DNA from: Frigoribacterium sp. SL97
GTDB taxonomy: Bacteria > Actinomycetota > Actinomycetes > Actinomycetales > Microbacteriaceae
DNA: 64,000 bases
Assembly (NCBI RefSeq): GCF_026625765.1
Contig: NZ_CP113062.1
Span: 1,922,001-1,986,000 of the forward strand
Direction of reading: 5' to 3'
The position numbers and the translations under genes were made by a program. The notes under the pieces are model-generated. The model was not told the origin of the DNA and made no database searches. It was given only the letters and a program-made list of their open reading frames with translations. Below are positions 1 through 9,686 of this stretch, in pieces; the stretch's first letter is position 1, and every line of letters starts with the position of its first letter.

Positions 1-515
1 TCGAGGACGGCGAACTTCGGCTTCAAGAGTTCGAGTTGCATGATCTCGTGGCGCTTCTTCTCGCCACCCGAGAAGCCCTCGTTGACGTTGCGCTCGGCGA
101 AGGCCGAGTCCATCTTGAGGGCGGTCATCGACTCGCGGAGGTCCTTGATCCAGCCGCGGATCGCGGGGGCCTCGCCGTCCAGGGCCGTCTTGGCCGTCCG
201 GAGGAAGTTCGAGACCGTGACGCCGGGGATCTCGACGGGGTACTGCATGGCGAGGAAGAGGCCCGCCTTGGCACGCTCGTCGACGCTCATCTCGAGCACC
301 TCGCGACCGTCGAGCAGGATCGATCCGCCGTCGACGTTGTAGCGGGGGTGGCCGGCGATCGTGTAGGCGAGCGTCGACTTGCCCGAGCCGTTGGGGCCCA
401 TGACGGCGTGGATCTCGCCCTCGTTGATGGTGAGGTCGACGCCCTTGAGGATGGGCTTGGGGCCGGCGTCGGTGTCGATGCTGACCTTGAGGTCACGGAT
501 CTCGAGAGTGGACAT
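1..515 (-). CDS. sufC: SufC, Fe-S assembly ATPase (partial, cut by window edge)
   Basis: ABC-type ATPase of the SUF machinery. In known systems it binds SufB-SufD and powers scaffold rearrangement during cluster assembly in the cytoplasm. The visible 171 codons start at an ATG at 515, with AAAGGA upstream. They contain the Walker A motif GPNGSGKST near residue 40, the Q-loop region (AMQYP), and the ABC signature FSGGEKKR near residue 147, followed by the start of Walker B. The C-terminus lies beyond the left edge. It follows the Rieske gene by 13 nt and is the fourth gene of the operon. sufS and sufU usually come next in actinobacteria, but that is outside the window. The identification is secure. 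Confidence 0.95.
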   Translation of the reverse strand, partial: MSTLEIRDLKVSIDTDAGPKPILKGVDLTINEGEIHAVMGPNGSGKSTLAYTIAGHPRYNVDGGSILLDGREVLEMSVDERAKAGLFLAMQYPVEIPGVTVSNFLRTAKTALDGEAPAIRGWIKDLRESMTALKMDSAFAERNVNEGFSGGEKKRHEIMQLELLKPKFAVL

Positions 516-528
516 GCGTTCTGTTCCT

Positions 529-861
529 TTACTGTGCGGCGTCGGTGGAGGTCGAGGTGGTGTCGACGTACACCTCGCCGTCGATGACGGAGACCGAGAA
601 GACCGGTACGGGTTCGTAGGCGGGCAGCGTGAGCGGCTTGCCGGTGGTGAGCTCGAATTTCGAGCCGTGGGCCCAGCATTCGAGGGTGTCGTCCTCGACG
701 AAGCCCTCGGAGAGCGAGATGTCGCCGTGGGTGCAGGTGTCGCCGATGGCGTGGATCGTGCCGGCGCTGTCCTTCACGACGGCGATCGCGACGCCGTCGA
801 CGACGACGCGATGGGCCTGGGAGGGGCTGACGTCGTCGACGCCGCAGACCTTCGTCGCCAT
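529..861 (-). CDS. Rieske-type [2Fe-2S] ferredoxin of the suf operon
   Basis: A 110-residue soluble protein annotated in relatives as non-heme iron oxygenase ferredoxin subunit. The Rieske ligands are visible as CTH near residue 43 and CWAH near residue 62, the C-x-H...C-x2-H pattern that binds a [2Fe-2S] cluster through two Cys and two His. The start ATG shares one base with the sufD stop (TGATG), so translation is probably coupled. A small Rieske gene between sufD and sufC is common in actinobacterial SUF operons. Its role in cluster assembly is not established; electron transfer to the scaffold is an inference. Confidence 0.9.
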   Translation of the reverse strand: MATKVCGVDDVSPSQAHRVVVDGVAIAVVKDSAGTIHAIGDTCTHGDISLSEGFVEDDTLECWAHGSKFELTTGKPLTLPAYEPVPVFSVSVIDGEVYVDTTSTSTDAAQ

Positions 862-2087
862 CAGGCGATCGTCTCGGTCGAGGTCGCCTCGCCCGCGGCC
901 AGTTCGACCTCGATGGCGTCCACGAGGCGGGCCTGCAGGTCGGCGTCCCCGATCTTCTGGATGACCTCGACGAGGAATCCGAGGACGACGAGGCGACGCG
1001 CCTCGTGCTCGGAGATGCCGCGCGACTGGAGGTAGAAGAGGTGCTCGTCGTCGAAGCGACCCGTCGCGCTGGCGTGACCGGCGCCTTCGATGTCGCCGGT
1101 CTCGATCTCGAGGTTCGGGATCGAGTCGGCGCGCGTGCCCTCGCTCAGCACCAGGTTGCGGTTCTGCTCGTAGCTGTCGGTGCCTGGTGCCGTCCGACCG
1201 ATCAGGACGTCGCCGATCCACACCGTGCGGGCACCGGCACCCTGCAGGGCGCCCTTGTAGTTCACCCGGCTCCGCGTCTTGGGGGCGTCGTGGTTCACGT
1301 ACACCTGCTGTTCGAGGTGCTGACCGGCGTCCGCGAAGTACACGCCGTAGAGCTCGGCGTCCGCGCCCTGCTCGGCCAGGTGGGCCGACGGGTTGACCCG
1401 GACGACCGAGCCACCCAGGCTGACGACGAAGTGCTTCAGCTGGGCGTCGCGCCCGATCCGGGCGTGGTGGCTCGCGACGTGCACGGCGTCGTCGTCCCAC
1501 TCCTGGAGCGTGACGACGGTGAGGTGCGCGCCCTCGTCCACGACGATCTCGACGTTCTCGACCAGCTGGGCCGATCCGGTGTTGCGGAGGACGACCATGG
1601 ACTGGCTGTTGGCCTTGGCGTGGATCAGCGTGTGACCCGCCCGTGGTTCACGGTCGAGGCCCGAGCGGCCGATGGTGATGGCCGACGGTTCGTCGCCGTC
1701 GAGGGTCACGACGAGCACCTTCTCGACGCTCGACCACGCGTTGGCGGCGGCCTTGTCCTCGGGAGTGCCCGCCGTGCCGACACGGGAGTCGGACCGGTCG
1801 ACCCATTCGACGGTCGCGCCGGGCGTCTCGCGGGCCAGGTAGGCGTAAGGCGAGCCGTCGAGGTCTCCGTCGATCAACGGACGGAGGCGCGACACCGGAC
1901 TGAGCTTCCAGTCCACCTCGCGACCGGTCACGTCGGGGAACGCCGTGGGGTCGACCGAGGTGAACCGCTCGGAACGCGTCTGGACGGGCACGAGGCCCCA
2001 GCCGCCGTCACTGTGGGCACCCGCGCCGTGCTGGACGCCCGGCGTGGTGGTGGACTCTGGTGTGGTGGTGGGTGCTGCGGCGGACAT
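861..2087 (-). CDS. sufD: SufD, Fe-S cluster scaffold subunit
   Basis: A 408-residue SufB/SufD-family protein, the usual family length. It partners with SufB and SufC in the SufBC2D scaffold that builds iron-sulfur clusters. The first 30 or so residues are rich in Ala, Thr, Pro and Gly and look disordered. The rest carries the family's beta-helix core, and the conserved C-terminal stretch around GHASATGRFDDEHLFYLQSRG is easy to recognise. The ATG follows directly after the sufB TAG stop, so the two reading frames abut. SufD usually lacks the Cys residues SufB uses for assembly, and its role is mainly structural and in iron entry. Confidence 0.95.
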   Translation of the reverse strand: MSAAAPTTTPESTTTPGVQHGAGAHSDGGWGLVPVQTRSERFTSVDPTAFPDVTGREVDWKLSPVSRLRPLIDGDLDGSPYAYLARETPGATVEWVDRSDSRVGTAGTPEDKAAANAWSSVEKVLVVTLDGDEPSAITIGRSGLDREPRAGHTLIHAKANSQSMVVLRNTGSAQLVENVEIVVDEGAHLTVVTLQEWDDDAVHVASHHARIGRDAQLKHFVVSLGGSVVRVNPSAHLAEQGADAELYGVYFADAGQHLEQQVYVNHDAPKTRSRVNYKGALQGAGARTVWIGDVLIGRTAPGTDSYEQNRNLVLSEGTRADSIPNLEIETGDIEGAGHASATGRFDDEHLFYLQSRGISEHEARRLVVLGFLVEVIQKIGDADLQARLVDAIEVELAAGEATSTETIA

Positions 2088-3507
2088 CTAGCCGACTGAT
2101 CCTTCCATGCTCATCTCGATGAGCTTGTTGAGTTCGAGCGCGTACTCCATCGGGAGTTCGCGGGCGATGGGCTCGATGAAGCCACGGACGATCATGGCCA
2201 TGGCCTCGTCTTCGGCCATGCCGCGTGACATGAGGTAGAAGAGCTGCTCTTCGCTGACCCGCGACACCGTCGCCTCGTGACCGAGCTGGACGTCGTCGAC
2301 GCGGATGTCGATCGCGGGGTAGGTGTCGGAACGAGAGATCGTGTCGACGAGCAGGGCGTCACAGCGGACCGTGTTGGCCGCGTGGTGGGCGGCCTCGTCG
2401 ACTCGCACCTCGCCACGGTAACCCGCGCGACCGCCGCCTCGCGCGATCGACTTCGACACGATGGACGACGTCGTGTAAGGCGCCATGTGGATCATCTTCG
2501 CGCCGGCGTCCTGGTGCTGACCGGGGCCCGCGAAGGCCACGGACAGGGTCTCGCCCTTGGCGTGCTCACCGACCAGGTAGATGGACGGGTACTTCATCGT
2601 CACCTTCGAGCCGATGTTGCCGTCGATCCACTCCATGGTGGCGCCCTCGTGCGCGATCGCCCGCTTGGTGACCAGGTTGTACACGTTGTTCGACCAGTTC
2701 TGGATCGTCGTGTACCGCACTCGGGCGTTCTTCTTCACGATGATCTCGACCACGGCCGAGTGCAGGGAGTCCGACTTGTAGATCGGGGCCGTGCAGCCCT
2801 CGATGTAGTGGACGTAGCTGCCCTCGTCGGCGATGATCAGCGTCCGCTCGAACTGACCCATGTTCTCGGTGTTGATGCGGAAGTACGCCTGGAGCGGGAT
2901 CTCGACGTGGACGCCCTTGGGCACGTACACGAACGAGCCGCCCGACCACACGGCGGTGTTCAGCGCCGCGAACTTGTTGTCACCGGCCGGGATGACCGTG
3001 CCGAAGTACTCCTGGAAGAGTTCGGGGTGCTCGCGCAGCGCGGTGTCGGTGTCCATGAAGATGACACCCTGCTGCTCGAGGTCCTCACGGATCTGGTGGT
3101 AGACCACCTCGGACTCGTACTGGGCGGCGACGCCGGCGACGAGGCGGGTTGCGCTCGGCCTCGGGGATGCCGAGCTTCTCGTAGGTGTTCTTGATGTCGT
3201 CGGGCAGCTCGTCCCAGGTCGTCGCCTGCTTCTCGGTCGACCGGACGAAGTACTTGATGTTGTCGAAGTCGATGCCCGACAGGTCGGCACCCCACGTCGG
3301 CATGGGCTTGCGCTCGAAGAGCGTCAGGCCCTTGAGCCTGTTCTTGAGCATCCACTCGGGTTCGCTCTTCAAGTTCGAGATGTCGGTGACGACCTCGGGT
3401 GACACCCCACGGCGCGCCGAGGCGCCCGCGGTGTCGGAGTCGGACCAGCCGAACTCGTACTGCCCCAGGCTCTCGAGCTCGGGTCGATCGATCAACACGT
3501 CTGACAT
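2088..3507 (-). pseudogene. sufB: SufB, Fe-S cluster scaffold, with a one-base frameshift
   Basis: The main SUF scaffold subunit, split here between two frames. The N-terminal part starts at an ATG at 3507 with AGAGG upstream and runs in frame to [10 protein letters not shown]. The rest, from [20 protein letters not shown] to the stop at 2088, is in another frame. The join falls at the GGG run at 3146-3148 (CCC in the sense strand). Removing one base restores an uninterrupted protein of about 472 residues, the normal SufB length, with conserved residues on both sides. SUF is normally the only general Fe-S assembly system in this lineage and is essential, so a sequencing or assembly error in the short homopolymer is more likely than true loss. 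No classical programmed-frameshift signal is apparent. Confidence 0.9.
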
Positions 3508-3806
3508 GACTACCTCTTTCTCTGCCGGACCGAACACGGGTCGGCCGAACGGCATTCCCCGGGTGGTGGAGCGGCCCAGCTGCTCGCCCTGCGAGTCGAA
3601 CACGTCGGCTGCCGCCGCTCCGTCCGCCGACGCTCGACATGATCGAGACGTCAGGTGGCGTTGCTTAGACTGTTGATGAAGGCCGCGTCCCGCTTCTGCG
3701 GATCTCACGTCCTTCGGATGTCTCCGTCGACACCCTGCCGGGTCGTGTTCCTGAACCCGTTGATTCTACAGGGCCGACCGCCGAAAGTGACGAAAGGCAG
3801 CAAGTC
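3508..3806. other. Divergent intergenic region between sufB and ctaA
   Basis: About 300 bases separating the leftward suf operon from rightward ctaA, so it should hold both promoters. I see a GAAAGGCAGC ribosome-binding region just before the ctaA GTG and an AGAGG before sufB. No sigma-A promoter stands out; a TAAGCA-like -10 on the minus strand near 3660 is weak. No SufR-type repressor gene is present here, although one often precedes sufB in actinobacteria. Confidence 0.4.
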
Positions 3807-4775
3807 GTGAGCAACGCACAGGTGGGCGCCACCGGAGTCCTGACCCGAGCCTGGTCGTGGCTCCCCACGACCGTCGATCGCCGGGTCCGTTTCGTCGCGT
3901 GGGCGTCGTTCGTCTGCCAGGTGCTGCTGATCGGCACGGGAGGTGCGGTGCGGCTCACGGGATCGGGGCTCGGCTGCCCCACCTGGCCACGCTGCACCGC
4001 CGACTCCTTCGTCAGCACGCCCGAGATGGGCATCCACGGGGTCATCGAGTTCGGCAACCGCCTCCTGACCTTCGTGCTCACGCTCGTCGTCATCCTCGCC
4101 TTCCTTTTCGTGCTGCGGATGCGGAAGGTCCGCCGCGACTTCTTCTGGCTCACCCTCGTCCAGGGCCTGAGCATCCCCTTCCAGGCCGTGCTCGGGGGGA
4201 TCACCGTCCTCACCGGTCTGAACCCGTACATCGTCGGGGCACACTTCGTCGTCTCGATCGTCCTCGTCGCCCTCACCACCACCCTGCTCTGGCGCGTGTA
4301 CCGCGGGCCCCGTGGGCACCACGCCGCCACTCCGCGTGGTTATGCGCGACTCGTCCACGTGACGGCCGCCGTGGTCGGCGTCACCGTGATCGTCGGCGTC
4401 CTGACGACCGGCTCCGGCCCGCACGCCGGCGATGCGGCGACCCCCCGCAACGGCCTCGACCCGGCGATCATGGACCACGTCCACAGCTGGCCGGCCTACG
4501 CGACCCTCGCTCTCACCCTGGCGGTCCTCGCCTGGACCCTCCAGGCGGGCCTCCCCCGTCGGTTCCCCGTGGCCCTGCTGGGCGTCGAACTCGTCCAGAT
4601 CGCCGTCGGCATCACCCAGGCTCGCTCCGGACTGCCGCCCCTGCTCGTGGGGAGTCACATGGTCCTGGCCGCGCTGCTGGTGGCCGCGACGACCGCCGTG
4701 GTGCTGTCGCTGCGCAACGACCAGGCTCCCGACGAGGTCGAGCCGATCGTCGAGGCGGCCGCCGCCCGCGTCTGA
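3807..4775 (+). CDS. ctaA: Heme A synthase, COX15/CtaA family
   Basis: A 322-residue polytopic membrane enzyme that oxidises the C8 methyl group of heme O to give heme A for aa3-type cytochrome oxidase. About eight transmembrane segments are visible. The family's His-bearing helices appear in GIHGVIEFGNR (near residue 76), GAHF, HVHSW and GSHMV, and the extracytoplasmic cysteine pair in GLGCPTWPRC. The GTG start is preceded by GAAAGG. ctaB, which makes the substrate heme O, lies about 450 bases downstream on the opposite strand, separated by a GNAT gene. Confidence 0.93.
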   Translation: MSNAQVGATGVLTRAWSWLPTTVDRRVRFVAWASFVCQVLLIGTGGAVRLTGSGLGCPTWPRCTADSFVSTPEMGIHGVIEFGNRLLTFVLTLVVILAFLFVLRMRKVRRDFFWLTLVQGLSIPFQAVLGGITVLTGLNPYIVGAHFVVSIVLVALTTTLLWRVYRGPRGHHAATPRGYARLVHVTAAVVGVTVIVGVLTTGSGPHAGDAATPRNGLDPAIMDHVHSWPAYATLALTLAVLAWTLQAGLPRRFPVALLGVELVQIAVGITQARSGLPPLLVGSHMVLAALLVAATTAVVLSLRNDQAPDEVEPIVEAAAARV

Positions 4776-4792
4776 CCCGGGCGACCGGGGGT

Positions 4793-5227
4793 CTAGCCCC
4801 GGCGCATGACGGTGTCGACGTCGTCCTGCTCGACGACGACGAAGCCCGTCCGCTCGTAGAGCGACACGGCTCGGCTTCCCGTGAGCACGTCGAGGGTGAC
4901 CGACCCCGTGGTGACCGAGTCGATCGCCTGCGAGAGGAGGGTCGTCCCGATCCCGTGACCCCGCGCCTCCTCGACCAGGTAGAAGTGACGGAGCCAGGTC
5001 GTGTCGCCGTCCGGGTGAAGCGCGATGCAGCCGAGGAGGCGCTGGTCGCCTTCGACGACTCGTGTCTCGTCGGCCACGTACTCGCGGACGAATCGAGCCC
5101 GGTGGCGGGCCGGGTTCCAGATGCCGAGCCTCTCGAACTCGGGTCGGAGCACCACGAGCTTGAGAGCGGTCAGCTGTTCGAGGTCGTCCGGGCGCGCCGG
5201 ACGGACGGTCCAGTCGGACGGCCTCAC
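4793..5227 (-). CDS. GNAT-family N-acetyltransferase
   Basis: A 144-residue single-domain acetyltransferase of the GCN5-related fold. The acetyl-CoA pyrophosphate-binding motif A is visible as ARGHGIGTTLL near residue 88, followed by the usual C-terminal region SLYERTGFVVV. The GTG start lies 4 nt after the ctaB stop, so the two genes are probably cotranscribed. The gene converges on ctaA with only 17 nt between stops. The substrate cannot be told from sequence, and the link to heme synthesis may be positional only. Confidence 0.85.
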   Translation of the reverse strand: MRPSDWTVRPARPDDLEQLTALKLVVLRPEFERLGIWNPARHRARFVREYVADETRVVEGDQRLLGCIALHPDGDTTWLRHFYLVEEARGHGIGTTLLSQAIDSVTTGSVTLDVLTGSRAVSLYERTGFVVVEQDDVDTVMRRG

Positions 5228-5231
5228 GGGA

Positions 5232-6155
5232 TCAGAACGGCAGCAGGGGGTCGACCCCGACGGCGACGAACAGGAGCGTGAGGTACGTGATGGAGCTGTG
5301 GAAGACGCGCATCGGACGGACCTCGGCGACGTGCTGGATGGCCCGGCTGTAGAGCCGGTGCGACTCCCAGACGAACCAGGCCCCGCTCGCGAGTGCCACG
5401 ACGGTGTAAAGCGCGCCCATGCCGGCGACGGGGACGAGGATCAGGGAGCAGACCACGGTGGCCCAGGCGTAGAGGATCACCTGCAGGCCGACGATCGACC
5501 GGCCGCGCACCACGGCGAGCATGGGGACGTCGGCCGCGGCGTAGTCGTCGCGGTACTTCATCGACAGCGGCCAGTAGTGCGGCGGCGTCCAGAGGAAGAT
5601 GACCATGAAGAGGATGACGGCCGACCAGGACAGGTCGTTCGTGACGGCGGCCCAGCCGATGAGCACCGGCATGCACCCGGCGATGCCGCCCCACACGATG
5701 TTCTGCGGCGTGCGGCGCTTCAGCCAGAGCGTGTACACGACGACGTAGAAGAGGATCGCCCCGAGCGACAGCGCCGCCGAGAGCAGGTTGACCGTCAGGC
5801 CGAGCCAGACGATCGACGCGACGCCGACCACGTACGAGAAGATCAACGCCTCGCGGTCGCTGACCTCGCCGGTCACGAGGGGTCGGCCCTGCGTCCGCTT
5901 CATGATGCGGTCGATGTCGCGATCGATGTAGCAGTTGAAGGCCGAGGCCGAACCGGCGCTGAGCGCACCACCGATCAGCGTCGCGGCGACGAGCCACAGG
6001 TTGGGGATGCCGCCCTGGGCCAGGAACATCGTCGGCGCCGTGGTGACGAGCAGGAGCTCCATCACGCGGGGCTTCGTGAGGGCGACGTACGCCCGAGCCT
6101 TGCGACGGAAGCCCCGGGGTGACGTGTCGGGGCGGATGTCAACGGCTGCGGTCAT
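5232..6155 (-). CDS. ctaB: Protoheme IX farnesyltransferase (heme O synthase)
   Basis: A 307-residue UbiA-family prenyltransferase that adds a farnesyl group to heme b, making heme O for cytochrome oxidase. The first Asp-rich motif, [18 protein letters not shown], lies near residue 77 and binds the Mg-prenyl diphosphate. The second region, [13 protein letters not shown], lies near residue 200. About nine hydrophobic helices span the protein, as expected for the family. It is divergent from tkt, with a 281-base gap that must hold both promoters. Confidence 0.95.
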   Translation of the reverse strand: MTAAVDIRPDTSPRGFRRKARAYVALTKPRVMELLLVTTAPTMFLAQGGIPNLWLVAATLIGGALSAGSASAFNCYIDRDIDRIMKRTQGRPLVTGEVSDREALIFSYVVGVASIVWLGLTVNLLSAALSLGAILFYVVVYTLWLKRRTPQNIVWGGIAGCMPVLIGWAAVTNDLSWSAVILFMVIFLWTPPHYWPLSMKYRDDYAAADVPMLAVVRGRSIVGLQVILYAWATVVCSLILVPVAGMGALYTVVALASGAWFVWESHRLYSRAIQHVAEVRPMRVFHSSITYLTLLFVAVGVDPLLPF

Positions 6156-6261
6156 GAGTCCTCTAACGAGACGAACGGTTTGCCCAAGGAGTCTAGGCGA
6201 TGAACGTCGACGCTGACGGCGAACCCTCGGCCGATGCGGACGGGCGAAGGGGGTTCGTCCC

Positions 6262-6267
6262 TATACT
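6262..6267 (+). promoter_or_regulatory. tkt: Candidate -10 element for the tkt-tal-pgi operon
   Basis: A TATACT hexamer on the plus strand in the ctaB-tkt gap, about 170 bases before the tkt start. It differs from the sigma-A consensus TATAAT by one base in very GC-rich surroundings. No good -35 lies at 16-18 bases upstream. A start here would give a long leader of roughly 165 nt. The call rests only on the hexamer and its position. Confidence 0.35.
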
Positions 6268-6436
6268 TACAGGTGCTTGCCAGTCGTACGCCCTCTCGGT
6301 CCCGAATCACCGGACGAACCGTCCCGATCTCCGCCCCGGCGTGTGTGCGACCCAGCCGACGACGTCTCGGCAGGCGCACGTCAGCGCGGGAGCGAATCGA
6401 CCCCGCGCAGTTCGCATCAAGAAGGGTCAACTTCCA

Positions 6437-8530
6437 GTGGCAGATCTGCAATGGGAATCCATTGACAACAAAGCAGTAGACACGGTCCGCGTCCTCGCGG
6501 CCGACGCGGTCGAGAAGGTCGGCAACGGTCACCCCGGCACCGCGATGAGCCTGGCGCCCGCCGCGTACCTGCTCTTCCAGAAGGTCATGCGTCGTGACCC
6601 GAGCGACAGCACCTGGATCGGTCGCGACCGGTTCATCCTGTCCGTCGGCCACAGCTCGCTGACGCAGTACATCCAGTTCTACCTGGGCGGCTACGGTCTC
6701 GAGCTCGACGACCTCGAGGCCCTGCGCATCTGGGGCTCGAAGACCCCCGGCCACCCCGAGTACGGCCACACGGACGGCATCGAGATCACCACCGGTCCGC
6801 TGGGCCAGGGCTTCGCCAGCTCGGTGGGCTTCGCCTACGCCGCCCGTTTCGAGCGCGGCCTGTTCGACCCCGACGCCGCCCCCGGCACGAGCCCCTTCGA
6901 CCACTTCGTGTACGTCATCGCCGGTGACGGCGACATGCAAGAGGGCGTCACGAGCGAGGCCGCGTCGCTGGCCGGGCACCAGAAGCTCGGCAACCTCGTC
7001 GCCATCTACGACTCGAACCAGATCTCGATCGAGGACGACACCAACATCGCCTTCACCGAGGACGTCCACAAGCGCTTCGAGTCCTACGACTGGGACGTCC
7101 AGGTCGTCGACTGGAAGAAGACCGGCGAGTACGTCGAGGACGTCGCCGAGCTGCACGACGCCATCGAGAAGGCCAAGGCCGTCACCGACAAGCCCTCCCT
7201 GATCATCCTCAAGACGATCATCGGCTGGCCCTCGCCCAAGAAGCAGAACTCCGGCAAGATCCACGGTTCGGCCCTCGGCGCCGACGAGGTCGCCGGCCTC
7301 AAGTCGGTCCTCGGGTTCGACCCCGAGAAGTCCTTCGACGTCGACCCCGCCGTCCTCGAGCACACCCGCAAGGCCGTCGAGCGCGGTCAGGCCCAGCACG
7401 CCGAGTGGGACGAGAAGCTCGCCGCCTGGGCGTCGGCCAACCCCGACAAGAAGGTCATGCTCGACCGCATCCTCGCGAACGAGCTGCCCGAGGGCGTCGA
7501 AGAAGCGCTCCCCGTCTTCGAGGCCGGCAAGGACGTCTCCACCCGCGCCGCCTCCGGCAAGGTCATCAACGCCCTCGCCGGCGTGGTCCCCGAGCTCTGG
7601 GGCGGGTCGGCCGACCTGGCCGAGTCGAACCTGACGACGATCACGGGCTCGAAGTCGTTCGTCCCCACCGAGTGGTCGACCGACGAGTGGAGCGGAGACC
7701 CCTACGGTCGCGTTCTGCACTTCGGCATCCGCGAGCACGCGATGGGCGCCATCCTCAACGGCATCACGCTGCACGGCAACACGCGCCCGTTCGGTGGCAC
7801 GTTCCTGATCTTCAGCGACTACATGCGCCCGGCGGTCCGCCTCGCGGCACTGATGAAGTCCCCGGCGATCTACGTCTGGACCCACGACTCCGTGGCCCTG
7901 GGCGAGGACGGTCCGACGCACCAGCCGATCGAGCAGCTCGCGTCGCTCCGCGCGATCCCCGACCTCGACGTCGTGCGTCCCGCCGACGCCAACGAGACGG
8001 CCTGGGCCTGGGCGACGATCCTCGAGCGCCACCACGGCCCCGCCGGCATCGCGCTCAGCCGTCAGAACCTGCCCGTCTTCGAGCGCGGCACCGGTGACGC
8101 CGAGGGTGACACCTTCGCGTCGGCGAAGAACGTGGCGAAGGGCGCCTACGTCCTGGCCGAGGCACCGGGCGGAACGCCCGACGTGATCTTCGTCGCCACG
8201 GGTTCCGAGGTGCAGATCGCCGTCGAGGCCCGTGAGGTCCTGCGCGGCGAGGGCATCAACGCCCGCGTCGTCTCGGCACCGAGCATCGAGTGGTTCGACG
8301 AGCAGAGCGACGAGTACAAGGAGGCGGTCCTCCCGGCCGCCGTCAAGGCCCGCGTCTCGATCGAGGCCGGTGTGGCCATGCCGTGGCGCGGCATCGTCGG
8401 TGACGCCGGTCGCAGCGTGTCGATCGAGCACTTCGGTGCTTCGGCCGACTACAAGACGCTGTTCAAGCAGTTCGGCATGACGACCGAAGCCGCCGTCGCC
8501 GCCGCCAAGGACTCGATCGCCGCTCTCTGA
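6437..8530 (+). CDS. tkt: Transketolase
   Basis: Thiamine-diphosphate enzyme that moves two-carbon units between pentose, tetrose and hexose phosphates in the non-oxidative pentose phosphate pathway. I choose the GTG at 6437, giving 697 residues, the normal family length. The reading frame stays open further upstream, but that part has no family features, and AAGAAGGG lies 10 nt before this GTG. Visible motifs include [10 protein letters not shown] near residue 27, the ThDP-binding GDG with downstream Asn (GDGDMQEG...YDSNQ), and the pyrimidine-domain motifs FGIREHAMG and EDGPTHQP. First gene of tkt-tal-pgi; tal begins 28 nt after its stop. Confidence 0.96.
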   Translation: MADLQWESIDNKAVDTVRVLAADAVEKVGNGHPGTAMSLAPAAYLLFQKVMRRDPSDSTWIGRDRFILSVGHSSLTQYIQFYLGGYGLELDDLEALRIWGSKTPGHPEYGHTDGIEITTGPLGQGFASSVGFAYAARFERGLFDPDAAPGTSPFDHFVYVIAGDGDMQEGVTSEAASLAGHQKLGNLVAIYDSNQISIEDDTNIAFTEDVHKRFESYDWDVQVVDWKKTGEYVEDVAELHDAIEKAKAVTDKPSLIILKTIIGWPSPKKQNSGKIHGSALGADEVAGLKSVLGFDPEKSFDVDPAVLEHTRKAVERGQAQHAEWDEKLAAWASANPDKKVMLDRILANELPEGVEEALPVFEAGKDVSTRAASGKVINALAGVVPELWGGSADLAESNLTTITGSKSFVPTEWSTDEWSGDPYGRVLHFGIREHAMGAILNGITLHGNTRPFGGTFLIFSDYMRPAVRLAALMKSPAIYVWTHDSVALGEDGPTHQPIEQLASLRAIPDLDVVRPADANETAWAWATILERHHGPAGIALSRQNLPVFERGTGDAEGDTFASAKNVAKGAYVLAEAPGGTPDVIFVATGSEVQIAVEAREVLRGEGINARVVSAPSIEWFDEQSDEYKEAVLPAAVKARVSIEAGVAMPWRGIVGDAGRSVSIEHFGASADYKTLFKQFGMTTEAAVAAAKDSIAAL

Positions 8531-8558
8531 GCGACGACGAAGGAAAGAGAAGAACACC

Positions 8559-9686
8559 ATGACCGATTCCAACACCGCACAGCTGTCCGCCGCAGGCGTC
8601 AGCATCTGGCTCGACGACCTCTCGCGTGAGCGCATCAACGCGGGCGGCCTCCAGAAGCTGATCGCCGAGCGCAACGTCGTCGGCGTCACCACCAACCCCA
8701 CGATCTTCGCGTCGGCTCTCGCCAAGGGCGAGGCCTACGACGACCAGGTCGCCCTGCTCGCGAAGACCGGTGTCAGCGTCACGGACGCCGTCTTCGAGAT
8801 CACGACCGACGACGTCACCCGCGCCTGCGACATCTTCCGCGAGCTCTACGACACGACGGACGGCTTCGACGGCCGCGTGTCGATCGAGGTCGAGCCCGGT
8901 CTCGCGCACGACGCGCAGGGCACCATCGACCAGGCGGTCAAGCTCGCCGCCAAGGTCGGTCGCCCCAACGCCCTGATCAAGATCCCCGCGACCGTCGAGG
9001 GCCTCGAGGCCATCACCGCCGTGATCGCCCAGGGCATCAGCGTCAACGTGACCCTGATCTTCAGCCTCGAGCGCTACCGCGCCGTCATCAACGCGTACCT
9101 CACGGGTCTCGAGCAGGCCAAGGCCGCCGGCATCGACATCACCGAGATCCACTCCGTCGCCTCGTTCTTCGTGTCGCGCGTCGACACCGAGATCGACAAG
9201 CGTCTCGACGCGGTCGGGACCGACGAGGCCAAGGCCCTGAAGGGCAAGGCCGGCGTGGCCAACGCCCAGCTCGCCTACGAGGTCTACCAGCAGGCCTTCG
9301 ACACCGAGCGGGCCAAGGGCCTCCTCGCCGCCGGCGCCAACAAGCAGCGTCCCCTCTGGGCTTCCACCGGTGTCAAGGACCCCGCCGTCCTCGACACCAC
9401 GTACGTGGTCGAGCTCGTCGCCCAGGACGTCGTCAACACGATGCCCGAGAAGACGCTCGAGGCGACCTTCGACCACGGTGACGTCCGTGGCGACACGATC
9501 AGCGCCTCCTACGCCTCGGCCAACGAGACCATGGACGCGATCGCGGCGCAGGGCGTCTCGTACGACGACGTGACCGAGGCCCTCGAGAAAGAGGGCGTCG
9601 AGAAGTTCGTCGTCTCGTGGAACGAACTGCTCGACACGGTCACCGCTGCCCTCGAGGCCGCCAAGCCCGCCGGGGAGTCCAAGTGA
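8559..9686 (+). CDS. tal: Transaldolase (long actinobacterial form)
   Basis: A 375-residue class I aldolase-fold enzyme that transfers a dihydroxyacetone unit from sedoheptulose 7-phosphate to glyceraldehyde 3-phosphate through a Schiff-base lysine. The lysine is in NALIKIPAT near residue 144. The substrate-binding stretch [11 protein letters not shown] lies near residue 44 and the conserved [15 protein letters not shown] near residue 202. The length matches the mycobacterial-type transaldolase rather than the 316-residue E. coli form. AGGAAAG lies upstream of the ATG. The stop overlaps the pgi start by four bases. Confidence 0.96.
   Translation: MTDSNTAQLSAAGVSIWLDDLSRERINAGGLQKLIAERNVVGVTTNPTIFASALAKGEAYDDQVALLAKTGVSVTDAVFEITTDDVTRACDIFRELYDTTDGFDGRVSIEVEPGLAHDAQGTIDQAVKLAAKVGRPNALIKIPATVEGLEAITAVIAQGISVNVTLIFSLERYRAVINAYLTGLEQAKAAGIDITEIHSVASFFVSRVDTEIDKRLDAVGTDEAKALKGKAGVANAQLAYEVYQQAFDTERAKGLLAAGANKQRPLWASTGVKDPAVLDTTYVVELVAQDVVNTMPEKTLEATFDHGDVRGDTISASYASANETMDAIAAQGVSYDDVTEALEKEGVEKFVVSWNELLDTVTAALEAAKPAGESK

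Noticed and set aside
3085..3507. Programmed frameshift in sufB
   Set aside because: The site has only a CCC run with no slippery heptamer, no strong downstream structure and no stop codon context typical of programmed +1 shifts; an error or mutation is simpler.
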